Origin: JADGNZ01 sp963715895
GTDB taxonomy: Bacteria > Acidobacteriota > Thermoanaerobaculia > Gp7-AA8
Assembly (NCBI GenBank): GCA_963715895.1
Contig: OY970284.1
Coordinates: 5,456,001 to 5,520,000 of the forward strand
DNA length: 64,000 nt
Reading direction: 5' to 3'
The position numbers and the translations under genes were made by a program. The notes beneath the pieces were generated by a model. It ran no database searches and was not told the DNA's origin. It worked only from the letters and a program-made list of their open reading frames with translations. How positions within the stretch are numbered: the stretch's first letter is position 1; every line of letters begins with the position of its first letter. Shown here in pieces: positions 50,394 through 59,059 of the stretch.

Positions 50394-51518
50394 TTACGCC
50401 ACATCCCCCTCACTTGCCGGGATCCGGAACGAGTGCTTATAGATGTCGATGATCGCCATCAGCAGCGAGAAGACCAGCGGTCCGACCACCAGCCCGACGA
50501 AGCCGAAAGCCTCCATCCCGCCGAGGACCGAGACCAAGAGAGGGATGGCCGGGAGCTGCATCTTCCCCTTCATCGCCCAAGGCCTCACCACGTGTTCGAT
50601 GATCGGCACGACCACGATGCCCCAGATCGTGAGAAAGATCGCCCCGAAATAGCCGCGCTCGCCCATCGAGGCCAGGGCGTAGAGATACAGCGCCGCCGGA
50701 ATCCATACCGCCGCCGAGCCGACCACCGGCAGGAGCGAGAAGACCGTCGCCACCGCCCCCCACAGGATCGCCCCCGGAATCCCGGCGATGGCCAGACCGA
50801 TCCCGATGAACATCCCCTGCGTCAGCGACGTGATGACCTGCCCGCGGAAGGTGGCGTCGATCACGCCCTTGAAGTTCTCCGCGAACAGCAGGTTGTAGCG
50901 CGCCGGCAGCGGCGACAGCGCCTCCGCCTCGGCCACGATGGTCTCCCCTTCCACATAGAAGAAGTAGGCGGAGAGGAGGACCAGAAACAGGCCGATGGCC
51001 ATACCGGCGATCCCGCCGATCACCGCCGCGCCATGCTCGGCGATCCAGGCCGGCGCTTTCTGAACTACTGGAATGATGACGTGGGCCGGGTTGATGGCGG
51101 CCGGGTCGAAGTTCGGCGCCACCCGCTTGATCCACGGCATGCGGTTGTCGATGTCGAGCCGATGCAGCGCGCGCTCCATGTCGCCCGACTGCAGATGCTT
51201 CACCACCACGTCCGCCTCCTGCACCAGGAGGACGATGATCAGAAAGGCCGGCAGCAGGATGGTGAAGGTGATCAGGAAGAGCATCACCGTGGCCGCCTTG
51301 TTGGCGTTGCCGCTCAACTTTTCGCGGACGCGCCGGAAGATCGGGAAGGTAACGGTGACCAGCACGGCGCCGAGCATGATCGGCGCGAGAAACGGCTCCA
51401 GGATGACGTAGGTGAAGTAGAGGACGGCGATGGCGAGCAACGCGAAGAAGATGATGCCGGCCAGCTTCCACTCCTGCCGCGGCTTGCCGGCGCCAGGGTC
51501 GAGAATGATCTGCGACAT
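50394..51518 (-). CDS. AI-2E family (PerM/UPF0118) transporter
   Basis: 374 residues, eight-helix architecture: two N-terminal helices (IIFFALLAIAVLYFTYVI), a soluble middle region (about 100-170), and the conserved C-terminal block (GMFIGIGLAIAGIPGAILWG, LLPVVGSAAVWIPAALYLY, GIVVVPIIEHVVRPW). Some relatives export autoinducer-2 or act as ion antiporters; substrate here unknown. Six bases from the LuxR-type gene on the same strand. Confidence 0.93.
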   Translation of the reverse strand: MSQIILDPGAGKPRQEWKLAGIIFFALLAIAVLYFTYVILEPFLAPIMLGAVLVTVTFPIFRRVREKLSGNANKAATVMLFLITFTILLPAFLIIVLLVQEADVVVKHLQSGDMERALHRLDIDNRMPWIKRVAPNFDPAAINPAHVIIPVVQKAPAWIAEHGAAVIGGIAGMAIGLFLVLLSAYFFYVEGETIVAEAEALSPLPARYNLLFAENFKGVIDATFRGQVITSLTQGMFIGIGLAIAGIPGAILWGAVATVFSLLPVVGSAAVWIPAALYLYALASMGERGYFGAIFLTIWGIVVVPIIEHVVRPWAMKGKMQLPAIPLLVSVLGGMEAFGFVGLVVGPLVFSLLMAIIDIYKHSFRIPASEGDVA

Positions 51519-51523
51519 AGGCG

Positions 51524-52141
51524 CTAGACCGCGATGATCCCGCGCCGCGCCGCCTCGACGACAGCCTCGGTGCGCGTGGCCGCGCCGAGCTTGCCGAGGA
51601 TGCCGTTCATGTGGAACTTGATCGTGTGACTGGTCACGCCGAGGCGCTGTGCGATCTCTTTGTTCGTCAGGCCGGAGGCCAGGAGGCGAAGCACTTCCCG
51701 CTCACGCGCGGTGAGCGGCTCGATCATCTGCACCTCGGCGCGCGGATGCCGCAGCAGCTCATCGGCGAAGGTATCGTCGATCACGATCTCGGCCTCGGCC
51801 ACCGCATGCAGCGCCGCGTGCATCCGCCGCGGTGCGGCCGTGCGCGCCAGCACGCCGCGGGCACCCGAGGCGAGAGCATCGGCGGCGCCGGCACCGTCGC
51901 AGACCAGCACGAGCGCGGGGACGTCGACATCAGGCACATTGCCGTCGCAGATCATCACGTCGGCGTTCAGAACACGCAGCCGCGTCGGATCGGCTTCGGT
52001 GACATCGAGGTCGTCGAATGCGCCGAGAATCGTGCGGAGACCCGAGCGCACCAGCGGTGCGCTGCTGACCACGACGACCCGCAACACGTCGGCTGCCGGG
52101 CTGGCAACTGCGTTCGAGGTGAAGGCGAAATGCGCGCGCAT
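51524..52141 (-). CDS. LuxR-type (NarL/FixJ) response regulator
   Basis: About 205 residues from ATG 52141; a TTG further up is less likely. The N-terminal domain is a shortened receiver (VVVVSSAPLVRSG in place of the acidic pair; possible phospho-Asp in VMICDGNVP). C-terminal HTH is complete: LTAREREVLRLLASGLTNKE, then IAQRLGVTSHTIKFHMNGIL. The eroded acidic pair suggests phosphorylation-independent control. Likely cotranscribed with the AI-2E-family gene. Confidence 0.88.
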   Translation of the reverse strand: MRAHFAFTSNAVASPAADVLRVVVVSSAPLVRSGLRTILGAFDDLDVTEADPTRLRVLNADVMICDGNVPDVDVPALVLVCDGAGAADALASGARGVLARTAAPRRMHAALHAVAEAEIVIDDTFADELLRHPRAEVQMIEPLTAREREVLRLLASGLTNKEIAQRLGVTSHTIKFHMNGILGKLGAATRTEAVVEAARRGIIAV

Positions 52142-52185
52142 GGTGAAACAATACAGCAAACGAGCTGTCGTATCATCCGCCCGCC

Positions 52186-52734
52186 TTGAACATTCGACAA
52201 ACCTCTCTCCCTGGCGTCCTCCTGATCGAGCCCGAAGTCCGCGGCGATGACCGCGGATTCTTCATGGAAACCTACCGCCAAGACGCCTTCGGTGCCGCCG
52301 GCATCAGCGCCCCTTTCGTCCAGGACAACCACTCCCGCTCCGCCCGCGGCGTCCTGCGCGGCCTCCACTACCAGGAGCCGAACGCGCAGGGAAAACTGGT
52401 CCGCTGCACCCGCGGCGCCATCTTCGACGTCGCCGTCGACATCCGCCGCGGCTCGCCAACGTTCAGCCAATGGTTCGGCATCGAGCTGAGCGAAGCCAAC
52501 AAACTGATGCTCTGGGTCCCCCCCGGCTTCGCCCACGGCTTCTGCGCGATGGAGGAGGGATCGGACCTGGTCTACAAGTGCACGACCCTTTACGACCCAA
52601 CGTCGGACCGCGCCATCCTCTGGAACGATCCGGAGATCGGGATTGAGTGGCCGATCGCGGAGCCGGTGCTGTCGGAGAAGGACAAAGCCGCCCCACGGCT
52701 GGCCGATGCCACCGTACTTCCCATCTATTCTTGA
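52186..52734 (+). CDS. rmlC: dTDP-4-dehydrorhamnose 3,5-epimerase
   Basis: 182 residues starting at TTG 52186. Cupin fold with GDDRGFFMETYR, the catalytic His in RGLHYQEPNAQGKLVRC, and PPGFAHGFCAMEEGSDL. Third step of dTDP-L-rhamnose synthesis. No rmlA, B or D gene is in the window. Divergent from the LuxR gene with 44 bp between starts. Confidence 0.95.
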   Translation: MNIRQTSLPGVLLIEPEVRGDDRGFFMETYRQDAFGAAGISAPFVQDNHSRSARGVLRGLHYQEPNAQGKLVRCTRGAIFDVAVDIRRGSPTFSQWFGIELSEANKLMLWVPPGFAHGFCAMEEGSDLVYKCTTLYDPTSDRAILWNDPEIGIEWPIAEPVLSEKDKAAPRLADATVLPIYS

Positions 52735-52741
52735 CACGTAG

Positions 52742-52764
52742 GTCGGACTCTCTTGTCCGACCGG
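52742..52764. repeat. Palindrome GGTCGGACTCTCTTGTCCGACC
   Basis: Shares the ACTCTTGTC core shape with the GGCACAGAC family but has different arms, so it looks like a sister family. Confidence 0.7.
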
Positions 52765-52832
52765 TACTTGCGCGGCCGTTTATCGAAGCCCTACAGCGGC
52801 TACGTCAGCAGTTACGCAAGTACCACGTGAAG

Positions 52833-52915
52833 GCCTATCCGCAGATGACGCAGATGTACGCAGATGAAAACCGTCCTCAATTTGCGTTCATCCGCGTCAT
52901 CTGCGGATAAAGCGC
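52833..52915. repeat. CGCAGATGACGCAGATG inverted repeat
   Basis: TATCCGCAGATGACGCAGAT on the left and CGCGTCATCTGCGGATA on the right. A second copy lies at 53495-53565. I recognise the word as a common interspersed repeat in environmental genomes. Confidence 0.75.
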
Positions 52916-52970
52916 GGTGCGATAGCATTCTACCTGCAGCTCCAAGCCGGTGAGCTTGGTGCCGTTGGGC
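52916..52970 (+). other. attC-like site D (3' half)
   Basis: Plus-strand CCGGTGAGCTTGGTGCCGTT followed by GGGC: closing core GTTGGGC fits GTTRRRY. Nine bases later the next ORF starts. The left half is cut by the CGCAGATG repeat. Same sequence family as sites A and C. Confidence 0.45.
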
Positions 52971-52978
52971 GCTTGGTC

Positions 52979-53380
52979 ATGATCTTCGATTCCCTCATTC
53001 CGAAGCTGCAGCAACGATTCCCCGAGCGCGGCCTTGAGGTGACCGTCGCGCCGGAAACCTGCGCAGTCTTTCCGGCGATTCACCCAGAGGTCGGTAATCT
53101 CGTGATCTCTGACGAAGGCTACGAGGTAACTCTGGAAGCGGGCAACTTCACGCACAGTCACTTCTCCAACTACGATGAGAGCCTTTCGGAAGACCAGAAG
53201 GCTGAGAGAATCGCCGAAGACGTCACGCAGTTTCTGGAGGAGTTGTTCGCGGATCGCATTGTCTTCTGGGGTTCTCACTCCGTTAGCGGCGGTTGGTTTC
53301 CCCGAGGCGAACAGCCGTCACCGCTGTTTCGGGCTCACGGCAAGCTCTTTGTCTGGTCCGGTCCGCTACTGCGCGGCTAA
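52979..53380 (+). CDS. Hypothetical protein, cassette-like
   Basis: 133 residues from ATG 52979, nine bases after an attC-like core. Acidic, soluble: IFDSLIPKLQQRFPERGLEV, a middle VGNLVISDEGYEVTLEAGNF and a C-terminal FWGSHSVSGGWF. Placement and size fit an integron cassette protein or immunity-type protein; no family identified. The downstream end has no visible site. Confidence 0.6.
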   Translation: MIFDSLIPKLQQRFPERGLEVTVAPETCAVFPAIHPEVGNLVISDEGYEVTLEAGNFTHSHFSNYDESLSEDQKAERIAEDVTQFLEELFADRIVFWGSHSVSGGWFPRGEQPSPLFRAHGKLFVWSGPLLRG

Positions 53381-53874
53381 TTCTGCGCCGCGGCGGACGA
53401 GGACGCGACCGATATGCATCAAAAGAGCGCTGCGTTGCCTCGAGGACGGGACGCAGGTGCATCAAAAGCGCGCTGCGTTGCGACACGACACCTGGATGGA
53501 CGCAGATAACCGCGGATGACACCGTCTTCCATCTGGGTTCATCTGCGTAATCTGCGGATGAATCGTCCCCTGCTCTCTTTTTCCGGCATCTGCAAGCGCA
53601 CACTTGCCGATGCACGCACAACGTACGCCAACCGTGTGACACCAACGTACGCTAACCGTGTGACACCACGGTGACACCGTACTCCGCGCGCGAAACGGCG
53701 TAAACGGCGAATACGTTCGCACGTCCGTTACGCAAGTGCACGACGTACGGCACAGTAACTGCTCGTGAATTGAGCCAAGTGGAGGACGGCGCTCCAACCG
53801 ATTGACGCATTCCGCGTCGAGCCGCGAATCACAAACCGGGTACTGCGGCGGAGCTTTGCCTCGAGGATTTGCAA
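53381..53874. repeat. Repeat-rich gene-free stretch
   Basis: Contains two GCATCAAAAG-GCGCTGCGTTGC direct copies (53415, 53459), a CGCAGAT-type inverted repeat (53495-53565) and two copies of ACGTACGC-AACCGTGTGACACC (53621, 53647). No gene is supported; it precedes the PQQ-propeller gene, so its promoter must lie near the right end. Confidence 0.7.
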
Positions 53875-55272
53875 ATGACAGCGGTAAGAAGTATCGCCAT
53901 CGCGCTCCTGTTGTGCCTCCCCGCTACCGCCAGCGTCGTGAGGCGGCACGCAACCACGATACCGGTCAATGAATGGACGAAGTACTGCGGCACGCTGGCC
54001 ATGACCGGCAACGCCGCCGCCGAAAGCATCCTTTCGACCGATTCGGTGCCCCGGATCGCGCTGCTCTGGTCGCGAAAACTGAACGGGCCGATCGCCTCCG
54101 CCCCTTCCGTCGCGCGCGGCAAGGTCTATGTCGGCGATTGGGCCGGAATCGAGTGGGCGCTCGATACGGACTCAGGAGAGGTCATCGCCTCGGCGGATCT
54201 CGGACAGACCAGCGACGCGAGCTGCAACCCTCCCCTTGCAGGCATCACCTCGTCACCTCTGATCGATGGAAAGCGCATCTACCTGGCCGGCGGGGATGAC
54301 GGCTTCTACGCGCTCGACGCCGACGACCTCACCACCATCTGGCGCCGGTCCCTCGGCGACAACACGCCGGCGGGCGGCTACTACGGCTGGTCTTCGCCGT
54401 CGCTCGCCGGCGGCAAGCTCCTTCAGGGCATCTCCAGCAACTGCGACAATCCTTTCCCTCGCGGCGCACTGGCCGCCATCGACCCGGCCACCGGAGAGGT
54501 CTCGAACGTCACGTACTTCGTCCCCGAGGATCAGACCGGCGGAGGGGTGTGGACCTCGGCGGCCGTCGACGTCGATCACAACAAGATCTTCGTCACCACA
54601 GGATCGGCGGTGACGTTCGGTGTGGGCAACGCCTACTCCATCGTCCGCATCGACCTCGCCACCATGGTCATCGAAGACAGTTGGCAGCTTCCGCCGAATC
54701 CCGACGCGTCGATAGACGCTGATTGGGGCTCCTCCCCCACTCTCTTCACCGACGCCGCCGGACGTGAGCTCGTCGGCGCCGGGCAGAAAGACGGCGGCTA
54801 CTACACCTTCGACCGGAATGACCTCGCGGCAGGCCCGATCTGGGTGGCACCGATCGCCGTCGGCGGCGAGATTCCGCAGATCGGCGAAGGGACGCTCTCC
54901 ACCGCCGCGTTCGACGGGAACACTCTCTACATCGGCGGCGGAGCCCCGCCGGATGGCAACGATCCTTCGCGGCTCGGCTCGATCTGCGCCGTCAGACCCA
55001 GCGACGGCACCATCCTCTGGCGGCGCACGTTCGACGGTCCCGTCCTCGCGCCGGTCACCTTCGCCAACGGCGTCGTCTTTGCCGTCGGAGGGCAGTCGGT
55101 CGTTGCGTACGATGCGGCTACCGGCGACGTCATCTGGTCCTTCCAGATGAAGAGTCTCGGATACGGTGGGGTGGCCATCGCCAACGGCCGCGCCTACGTC
55201 GGAGATCTCTCGGGAACGATCTACGCGTTCGGCCTTCCCAGCCTGATCGCGCGTCCGCCGGGTAGACGATAA
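53875..55272 (+). CDS. Secreted PQQ-type beta-propeller protein
   Basis: 465 residues with a signal peptide (about 1-20, PATAS). Blades contain the PQQ-repeat words GKVYVGDWAGIEWALDTDSG, RIYLAGGDDGFYALDADD, VWTSAAVDVDHNKIFVTTG and GRAYVGDLSGTIYAFGLP. No dehydrogenase active-site motif (Asp with CC ring) is seen, so it is more likely a binding propeller than a PQQ enzyme. It may be cotranscribed with the glycosidase gene 40 bp downstream. Confidence 0.85.
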   Translation: MTAVRSIAIALLLCLPATASVVRRHATTIPVNEWTKYCGTLAMTGNAAAESILSTDSVPRIALLWSRKLNGPIASAPSVARGKVYVGDWAGIEWALDTDSGEVIASADLGQTSDASCNPPLAGITSSPLIDGKRIYLAGGDDGFYALDADDLTTIWRRSLGDNTPAGGYYGWSSPSLAGGKLLQGISSNCDNPFPRGALAAIDPATGEVSNVTYFVPEDQTGGGVWTSAAVDVDHNKIFVTTGSAVTFGVGNAYSIVRIDLATMVIEDSWQLPPNPDASIDADWGSSPTLFTDAAGRELVGAGQKDGGYYTFDRNDLAAGPIWVAPIAVGGEIPQIGEGTLSTAAFDGNTLYIGGGAPPDGNDPSRLGSICAVRPSDGTILWRRTFDGPVLAPVTFANGVVFAVGGQSVVAYDAATGDVIWSFQMKSLGYGGVAIANGRAYVGDLSGTIYAFGLPSLIARPPGRR

Positions 55273-55313
55273 CGAATTGATGAGCTACACTTCCGCCGGT
55301 CCAAAACCAACCA

Positions 55314-57515
55314 ATGGCGGAAACCATAGTCCGGCGTGTAGCTTGTCTGCATTCGTCTGTGTTGCGCGCGCCTCGCGTGCTCGCAATGGCACTGCTCTTC
55401 CTGGCCGTCTCACCCCTTTCTATGCTGCACGCGGAGACCGTTCACGAGCCGATCGCGGGCATCACGGTCATCGTCGAACAGGATGGCCACTACTCGATCC
55501 GGACAGACGATCCGAGCTGGACATTCACCGGATCCCTCCCGACCCGGGCCTCCGATCTGAAAACCTCGGTCGGCCACGACGGCATCGGCGACTTTCGCGA
55601 GATCTCGTTCACGTTCGGCAACGCCCGTGAAGGGGCGATCCGAACCTATCCTTCGCGCGCCGCCGTTCTCTTCACCGATCGCCATGCCGAGGAGTCGGCG
55701 AATGAGGGAGGATTCCCGAAGCTGACGGTGTCGCCCGCCGCGGCGTTTCAGTTGTCGTTCCTCGGCAAGTGGGCCACGTATCACTTCGACCTCTCCGGGC
55801 CCGACGGCCCGTGGGTCAACTTCGATGACGCCGGCCACTCCTTCATCCTCTCCCCCGCCTCCGACTTCATGGTCGCCAGTCTCGAACAGACACCCGCCGG
55901 CGAATTCGTGAGCCGCATCAGCCCGCGGATCGCCACGATCCCGCGCGGACTCGCTCACCGGACCCTTCTGGTCGTTGCCAATGGAATCAACCAGGCCTTT
56001 GACGATTGGGGCCATACGCTGACCGATCTGAACGGAAAGACCCGTCCCGCGAACGACGCCGATCCCACGCTCAAGTCCCTCGGCTACTGGACCGACAACG
56101 GCGCCGGCTACTACTACGACTTCGAGGCCTCGCTCGGATACACCGGCACACTCCTGGCCATGAAGGATCAGTTCGCGAAGGCGGGCGTTGCCCTCGGCTA
56201 CATGCAGATCGACAGTTGGTGGTATCCGAAAGGCGAGCAGGGCCATTGGAATCACTATCCCCCCTGGCTGCCCGAGGGAATCACGCGCTATGAAGCGCAT
56301 CCCGACATCTTTCCGAAGGGCCTGGGCGCCTTTCAGAAAGACCTCGGGCTACCGCTCATCACCCACGCCCGCTGGATCGACGCAGCGAGTCCCTACCGCC
56401 AGCAGTATCGGATGTCGAACAACGTCATCATCGATCCCGCCTACTGGAACAACGTCGGCACCTACCTGCGAAACAACGGTGTGTTCGGCTACGAGCAGGA
56501 CTGGCTGGACGAGTTTGCCACCGCCGACTACACGATCGACGACCAGAACGCCTTCATGGACAACATGGCGGTCCTCGGCAATCAGTTCGGCCTCTCCATG
56601 CAGTACTGCATGGCCACCCCGCGCCACTTCCTGCAAAGCTCGAAGTACGACAACCTCACCACCATCCGCGTGAGCGAGGACCACTTCACCAGCGATAAAT
56701 GGGATCAGTTCTTCTACAGCTCGCGGCTGGCCTCGGCGCTGGGCGTCTATCCCTTCAGCGACGTCTTCGGCAGCAACGAGAAGGTCAACATGCTGATCGC
56801 CACGCTCTCCGCCGGTATCGTCGGCGTCGGCGACCGCATCGGCGAGATCAATGCCGAGAATCTTCTCTACGCCGTGCGGCCCGACGGCGTCATCGTGAAG
56901 CCGGACGTCCCGGCCGTGCCGTCCGACGAGAGCATCCTCAACGATGCCCACAACGCCGGCGAGCCGCTGGTCTCCTTTACCTACACCGATCACGGCCCGA
57001 TGCGCGCGATCTACCTCTTCGCACACCCGCGCACCGACGACCGCACCGCCACCTTCACCCCTCAATCGCTCGGTCTCGGCGGCGACATCTACATCTACAA
57101 CTGGTTCTCCGGCAAAGGGCATCAGACGTCGGGAGATACCCCGTGGACGCAGTTGATCCATGGCGATCCGGCGTACGTGGTGATCGTGCCGGTCGGCCCT
57201 TCCGGAATCGCCTTCCTCGGAGACCTCGGCAAGTTCGTTCCCCTCGGAAAGAAGCGCGTGTCCGCGCTGTCCGACGACGGCGTGCTCGAAGCCACGCTCG
57301 CATTCGCGTCGGGCGAGCAGTCGATCGTCGTGCAGGGGTGGGCGCCCTCCGCGCCGATCGCCAGCGCTGCCGAGGGCGGGGTCGGAAGGGTGACCTACGA
57401 CGAGGTGACGGGGAGATTTCGCGTCGAAGTCTTCCCGGGAGAATCGGGCAACGCACAGCTCAGCATGTTCGTGCCCCCTCCCCGCGACGACGACCCGGAA
57501 GACCGCGAACGATAG
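55314..57515 (+). CDS. Glycoside hydrolase, clan GH-D-like (raffinose synthase/alpha-galactosidase relative)
   Basis: 733 residues (ATG 55386 would give a cleaner signal peptide, LLFLAVSPLSMLHA). The N-terminal beta domain precedes a TIM barrel: GYWTDNGAGYYYDFEASLGY, then GYMQIDSWWYPKG, GVFGYEQDWLDEF and CMATPRHFLQ. Strand-end Asp in QIDSWW and EQDWLDEF are candidates for nucleophile and acid. A C-terminal beta sandwich ends the protein. Exported; probably acts on an alpha-linked oligosaccharide. Confidence 0.75.
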   Translation: MAETIVRRVACLHSSVLRAPRVLAMALLFLAVSPLSMLHAETVHEPIAGITVIVEQDGHYSIRTDDPSWTFTGSLPTRASDLKTSVGHDGIGDFREISFTFGNAREGAIRTYPSRAAVLFTDRHAEESANEGGFPKLTVSPAAAFQLSFLGKWATYHFDLSGPDGPWVNFDDAGHSFILSPASDFMVASLEQTPAGEFVSRISPRIATIPRGLAHRTLLVVANGINQAFDDWGHTLTDLNGKTRPANDADPTLKSLGYWTDNGAGYYYDFEASLGYTGTLLAMKDQFAKAGVALGYMQIDSWWYPKGEQGHWNHYPPWLPEGITRYEAHPDIFPKGLGAFQKDLGLPLITHARWIDAASPYRQQYRMSNNVIIDPAYWNNVGTYLRNNGVFGYEQDWLDEFATADYTIDDQNAFMDNMAVLGNQFGLSMQYCMATPRHFLQSSKYDNLTTIRVSEDHFTSDKWDQFFYSSRLASALGVYPFSDVFGSNEKVNMLIATLSAGIVGVGDRIGEINAENLLYAVRPDGVIVKPDVPAVPSDESILNDAHNAGEPLVSFTYTDHGPMRAIYLFAHPRTDDRTATFTPQSLGLGGDIYIYNWFSGKGHQTSGDTPWTQLIHGDPAYVVIVPVGPSGIAFLGDLGKFVPLGKKRVSALSDDGVLEATLAFASGEQSIVVQGWAPSAPIASAAEGGVGRVTYDEVTGRFRVEVFPGESGNAQLSMFVPPPRDDDPEDRER

Positions 57516-57533
57516 AGTGAGACAATCGCCGGC

Positions 57534-58670
57534 ATGCCGCGACGCACCGTCTACAACGTTCTCGGTGCCTTCGCCGTCAGCCGGGCCGCGGTCATCCTGC
57601 TTCTGGTCATCGGCTCCCAGCTGGCGTTCCTCGCCAAGCAGTACAACGACACCATCTGGCAGACAGAGATAACACTCTCCGCCAAACGCCTCCAGCCCGA
57701 GCTCCTGCGCCTGGCGATGGTCGGCGACGCCTGGTACTACCGGCAGATCGCCATCAGCGGCTATGAGCCGAAGTCGCTCGACGGAAAGCCGAAGAACACC
57801 TGGGCGTTCTTCCCGGCCTATCCGCTGCTGGTGCGCGCGCTCGGAGGAGGCGGCGGCGAATCCTTTTCGATCGTGGCGGTGCTCACGTCGAATGCCGCCC
57901 TGCTGGCCGCGCTCTTCGCGGTAGCCGGTGCCGGCCGTTCACTCGGGGCCTCTGACGATAAGGTCGAGCGCGCCGTCTGGTACATCACCCTCTTCCCCAC
58001 CAGCTACTTCTTTTCCCTCCCGATGACGGAGTCGCTCTTTCTCCTCCTCTCCGCCGGAACGTTTCTCGCCGCCGCACGACGTCGATGGTGGTCCGCCGGC
58101 CTCCTCGGCGCCCTGAGCGCGGCAACGAGAGTCATCGGCATCTGTCTGCTACCCGCGCTTCTCCTGCTCCCGTTCCAGCGCAAGGAACGTCCCTCGAAGC
58201 AGCTCCTCTGGCTACTGCTCGTGCCCCTCGGCACGCTGGCTTTCCTCGCCTATCTCTACGCGCGGACCGGCGATCCGCTCGCCTTCATCCACGCGCAAAC
58301 CCTGTGGGGCCGCGGCACCACCTCGAGCGCATCGATCCCCGGGAGCGGTCTCGTCGTCAGCAAACCATGGAACTTCGTCGCCCTGAACATCGCCGCCGCC
58401 ATCCTGATGATCGCCGCCGGCGGCTGGTTCCTCTTCCGCCGCCAGTGGTCGTACGCCGCCTACACGCTGCTTTCCGTCGCCATCCCGCTCAGCTCCGGCT
58501 CCCTGCAGTCGATCTCCCGCTACGCCCTGGCCGACTTCCCAATGTTCTTCTGGCTTGCCGCGATCTGCCGAACCCCCACCCGCGACCGCGCCCTGACCGC
58601 CACGTTCGTCATCCTCCTCGGCTGGCTGATCGCGCTGTTCACGCTACGCGTCGACTTCGCCCTGGCCTGA
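57534..58670 (+). CDS. PIG-V-like (GT-C) mannosyltransferase
   Basis: 378 residues with about ten membrane helices. After the first helix the outer loop has VGDAWYYRQIAISGY, and KNTWAFFPAYPLLVRALG follows, both diagnostic of the PIG-V/GPI-mannosyltransferase II-like family of GT-C enzymes, where D-x-WY and FFPAYP are conserved. Uses a polyprenyl-phosphate sugar at the outer face of the membrane. Follows the glycosidase gene by 18 bp. Confidence 0.85.
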   Translation: MPRRTVYNVLGAFAVSRAAVILLLVIGSQLAFLAKQYNDTIWQTEITLSAKRLQPELLRLAMVGDAWYYRQIAISGYEPKSLDGKPKNTWAFFPAYPLLVRALGGGGGESFSIVAVLTSNAALLAALFAVAGAGRSLGASDDKVERAVWYITLFPTSYFFSLPMTESLFLLLSAGTFLAAARRRWWSAGLLGALSAATRVIGICLLPALLLLPFQRKERPSKQLLWLLLVPLGTLAFLAYLYARTGDPLAFIHAQTLWGRGTTSSASIPGSGLVVSKPWNFVALNIAAAILMIAAGGWFLFRRQWSYAAYTLLSVAIPLSSGSLQSISRYALADFPMFFWLAAICRTPTRDRALTATFVILLGWLIALFTLRVDFALA

Positions 58671-58684
58671 GATTACCGCCCGCC

Positions 58685-58713
58685 TTGACACCCCCTCACC
58701 CCACCCGTAGGAT
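58685..58713 (+). promoter_or_regulatory. Sigma-70-type promoter of tRNA-Asp
   Basis: TTGACA (58685-58690), 17-bp spacer, TAGGAT (58708-58713), about 57 bp before the tRNA. A near-consensus match. Confidence 0.85.
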
Positions 58714-58769
58714 GCGCGCCTCCCGGGAATGCCGCTACCTGAGGTCAGGTTAGCGAGGTTCCTAATCGC

Positions 58770-58846
58770 GGGGTCGTAGTTCAGTCGGTTAGAACGCCGG
58801 CCTGTCACGCCGGAGGTCGCGGGTTCGAGTCCCGTCGGCCCCGCCA
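58770..58846 (+). tRNA. tRNA-Asp (GTC)
   Basis: 77 nt folding into a cloverleaf. Acceptor GGGGTCG pairs with CGGCCCC; CCA is encoded; D-loop TAGTTCAGTCGGTTAGA; anticodon stem CCGGC/GCCGG with loop CTGTCAC, anticodon GTC; T-arm GCGGGTTCGAGTCCCGT. It borders a tyrosine-recombinase island, making its 3' end the likely attachment site. Confidence 0.97.
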
Positions 58847-58862
58847 ATCTAAGTGATTCACC

Positions 58863-58886
58863 AGCCGCCACTTGGCGGCTTTTTTG
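58863..58886 (+). terminator. Intrinsic terminator of tRNA-Asp
   Basis: AGCCGCC-ACTT-GGCGGCT followed by TTTTT, 17 bp past the tRNA. Confidence 0.9.
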
Positions 58887-59059
58887 TTGCCCGTGAACCT
58901 GATAAAGAAAATTGGAGTTCACAAGGTCCCTCACAAGGTCGGCACTTTTCCACAGCGCCGGAGACTCGTAATAACGCTGCGCTTGGGTGATGTTCCACGG
59001 CGTAAGCGCGGAGAGCGCAGAGCTAAGAATGACGGCCGGCAGCGCGCGGGGATGCACGT

